DNA of 64,000 bases, from positions 700,864 through 764,863 of the forward strand of contig NZ_CP030828.1 of assembly GCF_003597675.1 (NCBI RefSeq), read 5' to 3'. Position numbers and translations under genes: made by a program. The stretch comes from Neorhizobium sp. NCHU2750 (GTDB lineage Bacteria; Pseudomonadota; Alphaproteobacteria; Rhizobiales; Rhizobiaceae). The notes beneath the pieces are model-generated. The model did not search any database. It was given only the letters and a program-made list of their open reading frames with translations, and was not told the DNA's origin. Numbering within the stretch: the stretch's first letter is position 1; every line of letters starts with the position of its first letter. Of the stretch, positions 1 through 8,362 are shown in pieces.

Positions 1-432
1 GGCGGCTTCACCGACTACATCAAGGCCCACTCCAAGCTTGAGATCGTCGGCCCCTATTATTCGCAGTCGCAGATGGCAACGGCTCTCAACCAGACGACCG
101 ACGTTCTGGCTGCCAACAGCGACCTCAAAGGCATTTTCGGTGCCAATGAACCGACTGCAATCGGCATGGGGCGTGCCATCAAGCAGGCCGGTAAGGCTGG
201 CAAGATCGTCGCAATCGGCTTCGACGGAAACCAGGACCTGCAGGAATTCGTCAAGGACGGAACCCTCGATGCAACGGTCGTGCAGGGCTCCTATCAGATG
301 GGCGAAAAGGGCATCCAGACGCTTCTTTCCATCATCGCCAAGAAGAAGGTCGAGAAGACCGTCGACACCGGTGTCGTCGTAGTGACCAAGGACAATATCG
401 ACAAGCCGGAAGCCAAGAACGTTCTCTACTGA
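1..432 (+). CDS. Sugar ABC transporter periplasmic binding protein (C-terminal part)
   Basis: Open at the left edge, so the signal peptide and N-terminal lobe are missing; 143 residues remain. The pattern of an N-terminal helix ending in MATALNQTTD, then LKGIFGANEPTAIG, KIVAIGFDGN and GTLDATVVQ is typical of the C-terminal lobe of type I (RbsB/PBP1-like) periplasmic sugar-binding proteins, where the GFDGN strand lies in the ligand cleft. It would capture a sugar in the periplasm for an ABC importer whose other parts lie upstream of the window. It precedes a complete L-fucose pathway on the same strand, so L-fucose or a related 6-deoxy sugar is the likely ligand (inference). Confidence 0.85.
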   Translation, partial: GGFTDYIKAHSKLEIVGPYYSQSQMATALNQTTDVLAANSDLKGIFGANEPTAIGMGRAIKQAGKAGKIVAIGFDGNQDLQEFVKDGTLDATVVQGSYQMGEKGIQTLLSIIAKKKVEKTVDTGVVVVTKDNIDKPEAKNVLY

Positions 433-442
433 CAAGACAGGT

Positions 443-465
443 GCGCGGGCGAGAACCGCCCGCGC
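443..465 (+). terminator. GC-rich hairpin after the binding-protein gene
   Basis: A perfect 9-bp stem (GCGCGGGCG / CGCCCGCGC) with a 5-nt loop sits 11 bases after the stop codon, followed by GCTTCATTT. It has no strong T-run, so it may be a partial terminator or a 3' mRNA stabiliser that keeps binding-protein transcript more abundant than the downstream enzyme genes. Confidence 0.5.
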
Positions 466-501
466 GCTTCATTTCGAGCACGATCAGGATTTCAAGACAT
501 C

Positions 502-1509
502 ATGAAGGTTTCGGACAGGCGCAAGCTGCGCAATCGCGACGTCTCGTTCACGCTCATGGGGCTCGGTTGCGCCCAGATGGGCAATCTCTATCGGCTGACC
601 AGCTATCAGGAATCCTTTGGCGCCTTCGAGGCCGCCTGGGATGCTGGCATCCGCTATTTCGATACGGCGCCCTTCTATGGATATACCCGATCGGAGCGCC
701 GGCTTGGCACGATGGTCACGGATCGTGCGCGCAACGACTATGTACTGAGCACCAAGGTCGGTCGTATCATGGTGCCGGATGAAACGGTCGGGCCGGAAGA
801 GGATGCCTATGTCGCGCCGCTGCCGTTCCGGCCGCATTACGATTACAGTTATGATGCGATCATGCGTTCCTTTGAGGCAAGCCGGCAGCGTCTCGGCATC
901 TTCAAACCGGACGTGCTTTATGTCCACGATATCGGCCGCGCCACCCATGGCGACCGTCACCAGCATTACTGGGACCAATTGACGAAGGGTGGTGGTTTCC
1001 GGGCGCTTGGAGAGTTGCGGGTCAGCGGCATGGTCAAGGCGATCGGCCTTGGCGTCAATGAATGGCAGGCCATCGCCGATGCCATGGATGAATGCGACAT
1101 CGACGTCTCGATGCTGGCCGGTCGCTATACGCTCCTGGAGCAGGAAAGCCTACCGCTACTGGACCGCTGTTACCGCGAAGGTGTCGGCATCGTCGTGGCG
1201 GGCGCCTTCAATTCCGGACTTCTGGCCGGTAACCGCAAGTTCAATTATGCCGAAGCCCCCGCTGATATTCTCGCCCGCGTCGGCGAGATTGAGGCAGCCT
1301 GTGAAGCAGAAGGTGTCGCCATGCAGGCGGCAGCGCTCGCCTTTCCGGCGCTGCATCCGGCCGTCGTCACCGTTGTTTCCGGCGCACGCAATGCCGAGCA
1401 GATCAAGGCCAATGTCGATTGGTTCGAACAGGATATCCCGGCCTCCTTTTGGGCGCGTCTGAAGGACAAGGGCGTGATCTCGGCCGACGCATCGGTTGCT
1501 GGCGGTTGA
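502..1509 (+). CDS. Aldo/keto reductase, likely L-fucose (D-threo-aldose) 1-dehydrogenase
   Basis: 335 residues, a TIM-barrel aldo/keto reductase. The catalytic set is visible: Asp and Tyr in FDTAPFYGYTRSE (about residues 51-63), Lys in STKVG (about 76), His in YVHDIG (about 140), and a C-terminal SGARNAEQ motif for the dinucleotide phosphate region. The family includes D-threo-aldose 1-dehydrogenase/L-fucose dehydrogenase and pyridoxal 4-dehydrogenase. The neighbouring lactonase, mutarotase and fuconate dehydratase make oxidation of L-fucose to L-fuconolactone the best guess. The stop codon overlaps the region just before the next gene, which suggests coupled translation. Exact sugar specificity is not shown by sequence. 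Confidence 0.85.
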   Translation: MKVSDRRKLRNRDVSFTLMGLGCAQMGNLYRLTSYQESFGAFEAAWDAGIRYFDTAPFYGYTRSERRLGTMVTDRARNDYVLSTKVGRIMVPDETVGPEEDAYVAPLPFRPHYDYSYDAIMRSFEASRQRLGIFKPDVLYVHDIGRATHGDRHQHYWDQLTKGGGFRALGELRVSGMVKAIGLGVNEWQAIADAMDECDIDVSMLAGRYTLLEQESLPLLDRCYREGVGIVVAGAFNSGLLAGNRKFNYAEAPADILARVGEIEAACEAEGVAMQAAALAFPALHPAVVTVVSGARNAEQIKANVDWFEQDIPASFWARLKDKGVISADASVAGG

Positions 1510-1513
1510 CACG

Positions 1514-2335
1514 ATGATCATCGACGCCCACCAGCATTTCTGGCTGATGAAGGACCGGCAGGGTGGTTGGCCCCCGCCGGAACTTGCTGCCATTCACCGC
1601 GATTTCCTTCCGCACGATCTGGCACCGGAAACTGCTGCGGCGGGAGTGGCCGGCACCGTTCTCGTGCAATCGTTGCCGAGCGTCGAGGACACCCGTTTCA
1701 TGCTCGGTCTCGCCGAAGCGAGCGAAACCATTCTGGGTGTCGTCGGCTGGGTCGAGATGAAGGCGGATGATGCGCCGAGGGTGATTGCAGATCTTGCGAA
1801 GTCGCCGAAGCTGAAGGGGCTGAGGCCGATGTTGCAGGATATTGCCGATCCAGACTGGATCGACGATCCGGCTCTGGAACCGGCGGTGGAAGCAATGATG
1901 GCGCATCGCCTTGTTTTCGATGCGCTCGTGCTGGAACCCCATCTTTCAGCACTTCACGCCTTTGCGCGCCGCCATCCGGGCCTTTCTATCGTCATCGACC
2001 ACGGCGCGAAACCGCGGATCGCGGGTGGCCACTATCGTGATTGGCGACACGAGATGCTGCGGCTCGCTGAACTTCCGAATGTATGCTGCAAACTGTCCGG
2101 CATGCTGACCGAGGCCGGTGAGCAGCGCGCGGAAGCGGTTCGCCCCTATGCCGAAACCCTGCTGGAATTATTCGGGCGCGAGCGCCTCATCTGGGGGAGC
2201 GACTGGCCGGTTGTCAATCTCGCTGGCAGTTACGCAGGCTGGATCGCGCAATGCCGGCAGATCGTGCCCGAGGCTGATCACGATTTCGTGTTTGGTGGCA
2301 ACGCGTTGCGCGTCTATCGCCTCAAGGAAGGGTAG
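1514..2335 (+). CDS. Amidohydrolase family L-fuconolactonase
   Basis: 273 residues. An in-frame TTG at 1496 would overlap the previous gene; the ATG at 1514, 4 bases after its stop, starts the protein directly at the metal motif MIIDAHQHFW, as is usual for this family. Further family motifs are VIDHGAKP (about 163), CKLSGML (about 195) and IWGSDWPVV (about 228). These place it with the COG3618 lactonases/2-pyrone-4,6-dicarboxylate lactonase-like enzymes. In this operon it should hydrolyse L-fucono-lactone to L-fuconate in the cytoplasm. Substrate assignment is by context. Confidence 0.85.
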   Translation: MIIDAHQHFWLMKDRQGGWPPPELAAIHRDFLPHDLAPETAAAGVAGTVLVQSLPSVEDTRFMLGLAEASETILGVVGWVEMKADDAPRVIADLAKSPKLKGLRPMLQDIADPDWIDDPALEPAVEAMMAHRLVFDALVLEPHLSALHAFARRHPGLSIVIDHGAKPRIAGGHYRDWRHEMLRLAELPNVCCKLSGMLTEAGEQRAEAVRPYAETLLELFGRERLIWGSDWPVVNLAGSYAGWIAQCRQIVPEADHDFVFGGNALRVYRLKEG

Positions 2336-2341
2336 TCGGAC

Positions 2342-2671
2342 ATGCAAAGAATGGGAATGGTGATCGGTGTCGAGCCCGGTCAGGTGGAAGCCTACAAACG
2401 GTTGCATTCGGCTGTCTGGCCGGAAATTCTCGACCTTATATCGCGCTGCAATATCCGCAACTACTCGATCTATCTCCGCGAACCCGAAAACCTTCTATTC
2501 GGTTATTGGGAATATCACGGCACTGATTTTGCTGCCGATATGGCGAAAATGGCGGCGAGCGAAAAGAACCAGGAATGGTGGTCGTACTGTATTCCTTGCC
2601 AAAGGCCTTTCGCAACGCGAAAGGATGGGGAATGGTGGGCATCGATGGATGAGGTGTTCCATCTCGACTGA
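2342..2671 (+). CDS. L-rhamnose/L-fucose mutarotase family protein
   Basis: 109 residues, full length for the RhaM (DUF718) family of dimeric ferredoxin-like mutarotases. The start MQRMGMVIGV, the RLHSAVWPEI segment with its His, the NYSIYL strand and FGYWEY match the family; the C-terminus carries the EWWASMDEVFH ending. It interconverts alpha and beta anomers of a 6-deoxy sugar, feeding the dehydrogenase with the anomer it prefers. It starts 6 bases after the lactonase stop. L-fucose is the likely substrate because of the neighbours, although the family is named for rhamnose. Confidence 0.85.
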   Translation: MQRMGMVIGVEPGQVEAYKRLHSAVWPEILDLISRCNIRNYSIYLREPENLLFGYWEYHGTDFAADMAKMAASEKNQEWWSYCIPCQRPFATRKDGEWWASMDEVFHLD

Positions 2672-2683
2672 AAGGGAGAAGAC

Positions 2684-3418
2684 ATGACAGGTAAGCTAGG
2701 AGGCAAGGTGGTCGTGGTGACCGCTGCCGGTCAGGGAATTGGGCGAGCCAGCGCCTTGGCCTATGCCGCCGCCGGTGCCAAGGTCTGGGCAACCGATATC
2801 AACGAAGAAGCGCTCGCAACCTTGAACGGGACCGTGAATATCGAGACCGCCAAGCTTGACGTGCTCGACAGCTCGTCGGTGACAGCATTTTTCGAGAGGA
2901 TCGGCGCCGTCGACGTACTGTTCAATTGCGCCGGTGTCGTCCATTCGGGCTCTGTGCTTGAAATGGCGGACAAGGACCTGGACTTCGCCTTCGATCTCAA
3001 TGTGCGTGCCATGGTGCGCACCATCAAGGCGGTCCTGCCGGGTATGCTGGAGCGCGGTGACGGTACGATCATCAACATGGCGTCGATTGCCTCGAGTTCC
3101 AAGGGCGTGCCGAACCGCTGCGCCTACGGCACGAGCAAGGCTGCAGTGATCGGGCTGACCAAATCGATCGCGGCGGATTATGTGACGCGCGGCATTCGTT
3201 GCAACGCGATTTGCCCGGGCACGGTCGAAAGCCCGTCGCTCGAAGGCCGCATGCGTGCCCAGGGCAATTATGACGAAGCCCGCGCCGCCTTTATCGCACG
3301 TCAGCCGATGGGGCGCCTCGGTGCCCCGGAGGAAATCGCGGAACTCGCCGTCTATCTCGCAGGCGCTACCTATACGACGGGTCAGGCAGTCGGCATTGAC
3401 GGCGGCTGGTCGATCTGA
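2684..3418 (+). CDS. SDR, probable 2-keto-3-deoxy-L-fuconate dehydrogenase
   Basis: 244 residues, classical short-chain dehydrogenase. The glycine-rich nucleotide site TAAGQGIGRA is near residue 14, NCAGV near 82, catalytic Ser in MASIASS near 129 and YGTSKAA (YxxxK) near 142. In the non-phosphorylating fucose pathway an SDR oxidises 2-keto-3-deoxy-L-fuconate to 2,4-diketo-3-deoxy-L-fuconate, which a FAH-family hydrolase then cleaves; exactly such a hydrolase follows. An alternative is that this SDR is the fucose dehydrogenase and the aldo/keto reductase has another task. A GGGAGAAG ribosome site precedes the ATG. Confidence 0.85.
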   Translation: MTGKLGGKVVVVTAAGQGIGRASALAYAAAGAKVWATDINEEALATLNGTVNIETAKLDVLDSSSVTAFFERIGAVDVLFNCAGVVHSGSVLEMADKDLDFAFDLNVRAMVRTIKAVLPGMLERGDGTIINMASIASSSKGVPNRCAYGTSKAAVIGLTKSIAADYVTRGIRCNAICPGTVESPSLEGRMRAQGNYDEARAAFIARQPMGRLGAPEEIAELAVYLAGATYTTGQAVGIDGGWSI

Positions 3419-3460
3419 ACCATTTTGGCAAGCAAAGTTTGAATTGAGAGGACTATACTG

Positions 3461-4306
3461 ATGAAATTCCTGCGTTATGGCGCGCCCGGTGCTGAAAAGC
3501 CCGCAATCGTGGATGCCGACGGCCAGATCCGCGATCTCTCCGCACATGTTTCCGATCTTTCCGGTGCGGCTCTCGCCCCCGATGCGCTCGCCAAGCTGGG
3601 TGCCATCGATATGAAAAGCCTGCCGCTGGTTGAAGGTTCGCCACGCCTTGGCCCCTGCGTTGCCGGCACCGGCAAGTTCATCTGCATCGGCCTGAACTAT
3701 TCCGACCACGCCGCCGAAACCGGCGCGACGGTTCCGCCGGAGCCGATCATCTTCATGAAGGCATCCTCGGCTATCGTCGGTCCGAACGACGACGTCGTCA
3801 TCCCGCGCGGTTCTGAAAAGACCGACTGGGAAGTCGAACTCGGCGTCGTCATCGGCAAGACGGCGAAATATGTCTCGGAGGACGATGCGCTGGATTACGT
3901 CGCCGGCTATTGCCTCACCAACGACGTTTCCGAACGTGCCTTCCAGGCCGAGCGTTCGGGCCAGTGGACCAAGGGCAAATCCTGCGACACGTTCGGTCCG
4001 CTCGGCCCCTGGCTCGTCACCAAGGACGAGATTGCCGATCCGCAGAACCTCGGCATGTGGCTTAAGGTCAATGGCGAGATGATGCAGAACGGCTCGTCGA
4101 AGACCATGGTCTACGGCGTCAAGTTCCTCGTCTCGTATCTCAGCCAGTTCATGTCGCTGCATCCGGGCGACGTCATCTCCACCGGCACGCCTCCGGGCGT
4201 CGGTCTTGGCATGAAGCCGCCGCGCTTCCTCAAGGCCGGTGATGTTGTCGAACTCGGCATTGAGGGCCTCGGCACCCAGAAGCAGACGTTCAAGGCTGAC
4301 ATCTAA
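3461..4306 (+). CDS. FAH-family 2,4-diketo-3-deoxy-L-fuconate hydrolase
   Basis: 281 residues, fumarylacetoacetate hydrolase fold. Core motifs are GLNYSDHAAE (about 77), PIIFMKASSAIVGPND (about 94) and the metal-binding WEVELGVVIG (about 124) with downstream NDVSER and STGTPPGVG segments. In known L-fucose/L-rhamnose oxidative pathways this family cleaves the 2,4-diketo intermediate to pyruvate and L-lactate. Position immediately after the SDR and before fuconate dehydratase supports that role. Confidence 0.87.
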   Translation: MKFLRYGAPGAEKPAIVDADGQIRDLSAHVSDLSGAALAPDALAKLGAIDMKSLPLVEGSPRLGPCVAGTGKFICIGLNYSDHAAETGATVPPEPIIFMKASSAIVGPNDDVVIPRGSEKTDWEVELGVVIGKTAKYVSEDDALDYVAGYCLTNDVSERAFQAERSGQWTKGKSCDTFGPLGPWLVTKDEIADPQNLGMWLKVNGEMMQNGSSKTMVYGVKFLVSYLSQFMSLHPGDVISTGTPPGVGLGMKPPRFLKAGDVVELGIEGLGTQKQTFKADI

Positions 4307-4315
4307 GAGAATTGG

Positions 4316-4347
4316 TCGGCGCGCCGGTTTGGAGGCTGGCGCGCCGA
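4316..4347 (+). other. Intra-operon GC-rich hairpin
   Basis: A perfect 10-bp inverted repeat (TCGGCGCGCC / GGCGCGCCGA) with a 12-nt loop lies between the hydrolase and dehydratase genes and is followed by TTTCAT. It could lower read-through into the dehydratase gene or protect the upstream mRNA. Seen directly; function inferred. Confidence 0.5.
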
Positions 4348-4380
4348 TTTCATGAAAACTACTGGCAGAGGAGGCCGCCC

Positions 4381-5670
4381 ATGACCCGCATCACCAATCT
4401 TCGTGTCTTTGATCTGCGCTTTCCGACTTCGGCAAGCCTCGACGGATCGGATGCGATGAACCCCGATCCGGATTATTCGGCAGCCTATGTCATTCTCGAA
4501 ACCGATCGTGACGGCATTTCCGGCCATGGCCTGACCTTTACCATCGGCCGAGGCAACGACATTTGCTGCATGGCAATCGAGGCGATGCGTCATCTGGTCG
4601 TCGGCAAGGATCTGTCGGAGATGCGCGCTGGCCCCGGTAAATTCTGGCGGCACCTGACCGGCGACAGCCAGTTGCGCTGGATCGGGCCGGATAAGGGCGC
4701 CATGCATCTGGCGACCGGTGCCGTGGTCAATGCGCTCTGGGATGCGCTCGCCAAGGAGGCGGGCATGCCGGTGTGGAAATTCGTTGCGACCATGTCGCCG
4801 GAAGAGATCGCCGATATCGTCGATTACCGCTATCTCACCGATGCGCTGACCCGAGATGAGGCGATCGATATCCTGCGCAAGGCGGAAGCCGGCAAGGCAG
4901 AACGGATCGCCATTCTCGAGAAGGACGGTTACGCCTGCTACACGACGTCCGCCGGATGGCTCGGTTACCCCGACGATAAGCTGCGGCGCCTGGCGCAGGA
5001 AGCCGTCGATGCAGGGTTCAGTCATGTGAAGATGAAGGTCGGCCGTGATTTGGAAGATGATATCCGCCGGCTCACCATTTGCCGGGAAGTGATCGGTCCC
5101 GATCGCTACATGATGATCGATGCGAACCAGGTCTGGGACGTTGATCAGGCCATAGACTGGGTGAAGGCACTCTCCTTCGCAAAGCCTTATTTCATCGAGG
5201 AGCCGACCAGCCCCGACGATGTGGCAGGACATAAGAAGATCCGCGAGGCGATCGCCCCGGTGAAGGTCGCGACCGGCGAAATGTGCCAGAACCGTATCAT
5301 GTTCAAGCAGTTCATCGCCGAAGGTGCGATCGATATCGTGCAGATAGATGCTTGCCGCATGGGCGGGCTGAACGAGGTCCTTGCAGTGCTGCTGATGGCG
5401 GCAAAATTCGGCAAGGCGGTCTGGCCGCATGCCGGAGGCGTCGGCCTTTGCGAATATGTCCAGCACCTGTCGATGATCGACTACATCGCTGTGTCAGGTA
5501 CGAAGGAAGGCCGGGTGATCGAATATGTCGACCATCTGCACGAACATTTTGTCGATCCCTGCATCATCAGGGACGCCGCCTATATGCCGCCGTCACGACC
5601 GGGATTCTCGATCGAGATGAAGCCTCAGTCGATTGAAGCATATCAGTTCGGAAGGCCGAAGGCGGCTTGA
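4381..5670 (+). CDS. L-fuconate dehydratase (enolase superfamily)
   Basis: 429 residues, mandelate-racemase subgroup of the enolase superfamily. Seen: the KxK general base in HVKMKVG (about 217), metal ligands in MIDANQVWD (about 245), FIEEP (about 273) and TGEMCQNR (about 300), and the His in WPHAGGVGLCEY (about 350). The start was set at the ATG at 4381 because it follows a GAGG ribosome site and gives the family N-terminus TRITNLRVFDLRFP. The length and the PHAGGVGLCEYVQH block match fuconate dehydratases closely. It removes water from L-fuconate to give 2-keto-3-deoxy-L-fuconate. Confidence 0.92.
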   Translation: MTRITNLRVFDLRFPTSASLDGSDAMNPDPDYSAAYVILETDRDGISGHGLTFTIGRGNDICCMAIEAMRHLVVGKDLSEMRAGPGKFWRHLTGDSQLRWIGPDKGAMHLATGAVVNALWDALAKEAGMPVWKFVATMSPEEIADIVDYRYLTDALTRDEAIDILRKAEAGKAERIAILEKDGYACYTTSAGWLGYPDDKLRRLAQEAVDAGFSHVKMKVGRDLEDDIRRLTICREVIGPDRYMMIDANQVWDVDQAIDWVKALSFAKPYFIEEPTSPDDVAGHKKIREAIAPVKVATGEMCQNRIMFKQFIAEGAIDIVQIDACRMGGLNEVLAVLLMAAKFGKAVWPHAGGVGLCEYVQHLSMIDYIAVSGTKEGRVIEYVDHLHEHFVDPCIIRDAAYMPPSRPGFSIEMKPQSIEAYQFGRPKAA

Positions 5671-5683
5671 TCCACACTCGGTC

Positions 5684-5767
5684 GTCATGCTCGGGCTTGT
5701 CCCGAGCACCTGCCCCGTTTCAAAATCTGCTACATGATTAGATCCTCGGGACAAGCCCGAGGATGAC
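5684..5767. repeat. Inverted pair of rhizobial palindromic repeats between convergent genes
   Basis: Two copies of the same unit face each other: 5684-5708 reads GTCATGCTCGGGCTTGTCCC and onward, and the reverse complement of 5742-5767 reads GTCATCCTCGGGCTTGTCCC and onward. Each unit is itself palindromic (CTCGGG...CCCGAG), and together they can fold into one long stem. Such units are scattered in intergenic regions of many Rhizobiales genomes. Here the pair separates two convergent operons and probably acts as a bidirectional terminator. Confidence 0.75.
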
Positions 5768-5781
5768 TATACGTTCGCGGC

Positions 5782-7305
5782 TTACATCACCGCGCCGATC
5801 TGCCAGGGCACGAATTCGTTGCGGCCGTAGCCGAGCGCTTCGGACTTCGACGGCTTGCCGGATGCGACGGCGAGGATCGTTTCGAAGATCTGTTTGCCCT
5901 TCTCCTCCAGCGTCACGCCATCGATGATGTCGCCGCAGTTGATGTCCATGTCTTCCGGCATCTGGGCATAGAGTTGGCTGTTGGTGGCAAGCTTGATCGA
6001 GGGCACCGGCTTGCAGCCATAGGCCGATCCGCGGCCGGTGGTGAAGCAGAGGATATTGGCACCGCCGGCAACCTGACCGGTGGCCGCGACCGGATCGTAT
6101 CCGGGCGTGTCCATATAGACGAAACCCTTGCGGTCGATCCGTTCGGCATAGCGATAGACACCGCGCAGCGTCGAGTTGCCGCCCTTGGCGACCGCGCCAA
6201 GCGATTTTTCCAGGATGGTGGTCAACCCACCGGCCTTGTTTCCGGGCGAGGGGTTGTTGTTCATCTCGCCACCGTTGCGGGTCGTGTATTCCTCCCACCA
6301 ATGGATCAGGTCGACGATCTTCTGGCCGACCTCGACGCTTTCTGCCCTACGGGTGAGGAGATGCTCGGCGCCATAGATTTCCGGCGTTTCGGACAGGATG
6401 CTGGTTCCGCCCTGGCGCACCAGCATGTCTGCGGCAACGCCGAGCGCCGGGTTGGCGGTGAGACCGGAATATCCGTCCGAACCGCCGCATTGCAGCGCGA
6501 GGGTCAGTTCGGAGGCCGGCAGGGCCTCGCGCTTCGAGCGAGCGACGAAGGGCAGCATTTCCTTGATGCGGGCAACGCCGGCTTCGACTGCCTTGCGTGT
6601 TCCACCGATCTCCTGGATCGTCAGTGACTGGAAATGTTCGCCCTCGGCTATTTTGTAGGTATCCTTCATCCGCGGGATCTGGAAGACCTCGCAGCCAAGA
6701 CCGATCAGCACGACAGCGCCGAAGTTCGGATGGCTTGCATAGCCCCACTGGGTGCGCGACAGCACATCGAATGCCTCGCCCTTGCCGGCCATGCCGCAGC
6801 CCTGGCCATGCGGCAGCGGTACGACACCGTCGATATTCGGATAGTCGTCGAGAATGCCGGAGCGGTTGATCTCGTCAGCGACATAATCCACGACCGTGGC
6901 GGAACAGTTCACCGATGACAGGATGCCGATATAGTTGCGGGTGCCCGCGCGGCCATCGGCGCGGCGATAGCCTTCGAAGAAGGCGGGCACTTCGCCCTGG
7001 TGCAAGGCATCCGGCGGACCGGCTTCGGAGGCGAAGGCGTAGTCGCGCGCGAAGTCGTCGCCCATCGTGACGTTCTTTTCATGCACCCACTCGCCCGGTT
7101 GAATGTCGGTCGAGGCAAAGCCGATGACCTGGCCGAACTTGCGGATGGGCTCTCCCTTGGCAATCGGGCGGCTTGCGACCTTGTGGCCGCGTGGGACGCG
7201 GCTTGAGGTCAGGATCTGGCCCTCGACGGGCGATCCCGTAGGCAGATCCGCGATCGTAACCACGATGTTGTCTTGGGTGTTCAGTCTCAGGGTTTTGGCC
7301 GACAT
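5782..7305 (-). CDS. uxaA: Altronate dehydratase (UxaA family)
   Basis: 507 residues, full length. An N-terminal SAF domain (about residues 1-80) is joined to the C-terminal UxaA catalytic region with Cys-containing motifs CSATVVDYVADE, HGQGCGM, GLGCEV, LQCGGSDGYSG and GCKPVPSIKL, which hold the iron-sulfur cluster and metal. It dehydrates D-altronate (or a galactarate-like acid in paralogues) to 2-keto-3-deoxy-gluconate. It is the last gene of a minus-strand operon, 3 bases after the zinc dehydrogenase. The preceding reductase supplies the likely altronate substrate. Confidence 0.87.
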   Translation of the reverse strand: MSAKTLRLNTQDNIVVTIADLPTGSPVEGQILTSSRVPRGHKVASRPIAKGEPIRKFGQVIGFASTDIQPGEWVHEKNVTMGDDFARDYAFASEAGPPDALHQGEVPAFFEGYRRADGRAGTRNYIGILSSVNCSATVVDYVADEINRSGILDDYPNIDGVVPLPHGQGCGMAGKGEAFDVLSRTQWGYASHPNFGAVVLIGLGCEVFQIPRMKDTYKIAEGEHFQSLTIQEIGGTRKAVEAGVARIKEMLPFVARSKREALPASELTLALQCGGSDGYSGLTANPALGVAADMLVRQGGTSILSETPEIYGAEHLLTRRAESVEVGQKIVDLIHWWEEYTTRNGGEMNNNPSPGNKAGGLTTILEKSLGAVAKGGNSTLRGVYRYAERIDRKGFVYMDTPGYDPVAATGQVAGGANILCFTTGRGSAYGCKPVPSIKLATNSQLYAQMPEDMDINCGDIIDGVTLEEKGKQIFETILAVASGKPSKSEALGYGRNEFVPWQIGAVM

Positions 7306-7308
7306 CTA

Positions 7309-8319
7309 TCAAACCTCCAGAATGGCCTTGATCACGCCGGCTTCCGGCTTCGACCAGGCGGAGAAAAGCTCCACGGCATCGGCAAGCGGCGCGCGGTGGG
7401 TGTTGAGTGCACGGGTCGGCACACGGCCGGCCTCTATCTGGCGTACGACTTCGGCGAAATCATCCGGCTGCGCATTGCGGCTGGCGATCAGCGTCACTTC
7501 GCGCTTGTGGAAGTCCGGGTCGGAAAAGGTGATGTCCTGCAGGACGACCGACAACAGCACGTAACGCGCACCATGGGCCAGAAAGTTGAAACCACGTTGC
7601 ATGGGCACGGCATTGCCGGTGGCATCGATGACGACATCATACCACTCCCCGCCGGTCATTCGTTCGGCGGTCTTTTCAGCGTCTGCGTCGGCAAAGATCG
7701 TCTCGTCGGCCCCAAGTTGGTCGACGGCAAAAGCCAGGCGGTCTTTGCGCGTGTCCATCACCGTGACATGGGCACCGCGCGCCTTGGCGAAGATGATGGC
7801 CGACATACCGATCGGACCGGCACCGGTGATGAGGATGCGGTCTTCGGCAGTGATAGCTCCGCGCTTGACGCCATGGGCACCGATGGCAAGGAACTCTATC
7901 ATCGCCGCGTCTTCAAGCGGAATATTGCCGGTCGGAATGACATTCTTTTCCGGTATGCAGAGATATTCCGCCATGCCGCCATCACTATGGACCCCGAGAA
8001 CCGCGATCTTCTGGCAGGCATTGGTAATGCCCTTCCGGCACGCCTGGCAGTGGCCACAGGTAATATAGGGGACAATGTAGACCGGGTCCCCCGCCTTCAG
8101 TCTGCTGCCGGCGGGTGCTTCGGCGACGGTTCCGGAAAGCTCGTGCCCCATGACGCGAGGGTATTCGAGAAATGGATGTTTTCCCGCAAAGATGTGAAGG
8201 TCGGTGCCGCATATGCCGACATGGCGGATGCGTACCTTCACCTCATTTTCTCCTCGGGCGGGTTCGGCCCGATCCTCGAGTGCAAGCCGGCCGGGCTCGG
8301 TACAGACGAGCGCCTTCAT
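7309..8319 (-). CDS. Zinc alcohol dehydrogenase, L-galactonate 5-dehydrogenase-like
   Basis: 336 residues, medium-chain zinc dehydrogenase. Catalytic zinc ligands are in GICGTDLH (about 37) and MGHELSG (about 58); four structural-zinc cysteines are in CGHCQACRKGITNAC (about 90-104); the Rossmann motif GAGPIGM is near 166. It resembles the LgoD/YjjN and galactitol/threonine dehydrogenase group. In an operon with a tagaturonate/fructuronate reductase and altronate dehydratase, oxidation of L-galactonate to D-tagaturonate is the most economical role, though other hexonates or polyols are possible. Confidence 0.8.
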   Translation of the reverse strand: MKALVCTEPGRLALEDRAEPARGENEVKVRIRHVGICGTDLHIFAGKHPFLEYPRVMGHELSGTVAEAPAGSRLKAGDPVYIVPYITCGHCQACRKGITNACQKIAVLGVHSDGGMAEYLCIPEKNVIPTGNIPLEDAAMIEFLAIGAHGVKRGAITAEDRILITGAGPIGMSAIIFAKARGAHVTVMDTRKDRLAFAVDQLGADETIFADADAEKTAERMTGGEWYDVVIDATGNAVPMQRGFNFLAHGARYVLLSVVLQDITFSDPDFHKREVTLIASRNAQPDDFAEVVRQIEAGRVPTRALNTHRAPLADAVELFSAWSKPEAGVIKAILEV

Positions 8320-8362
8320 GATGAACTCCTGCTATTATCTGGGGGTGTCCTGAACGTGAATG

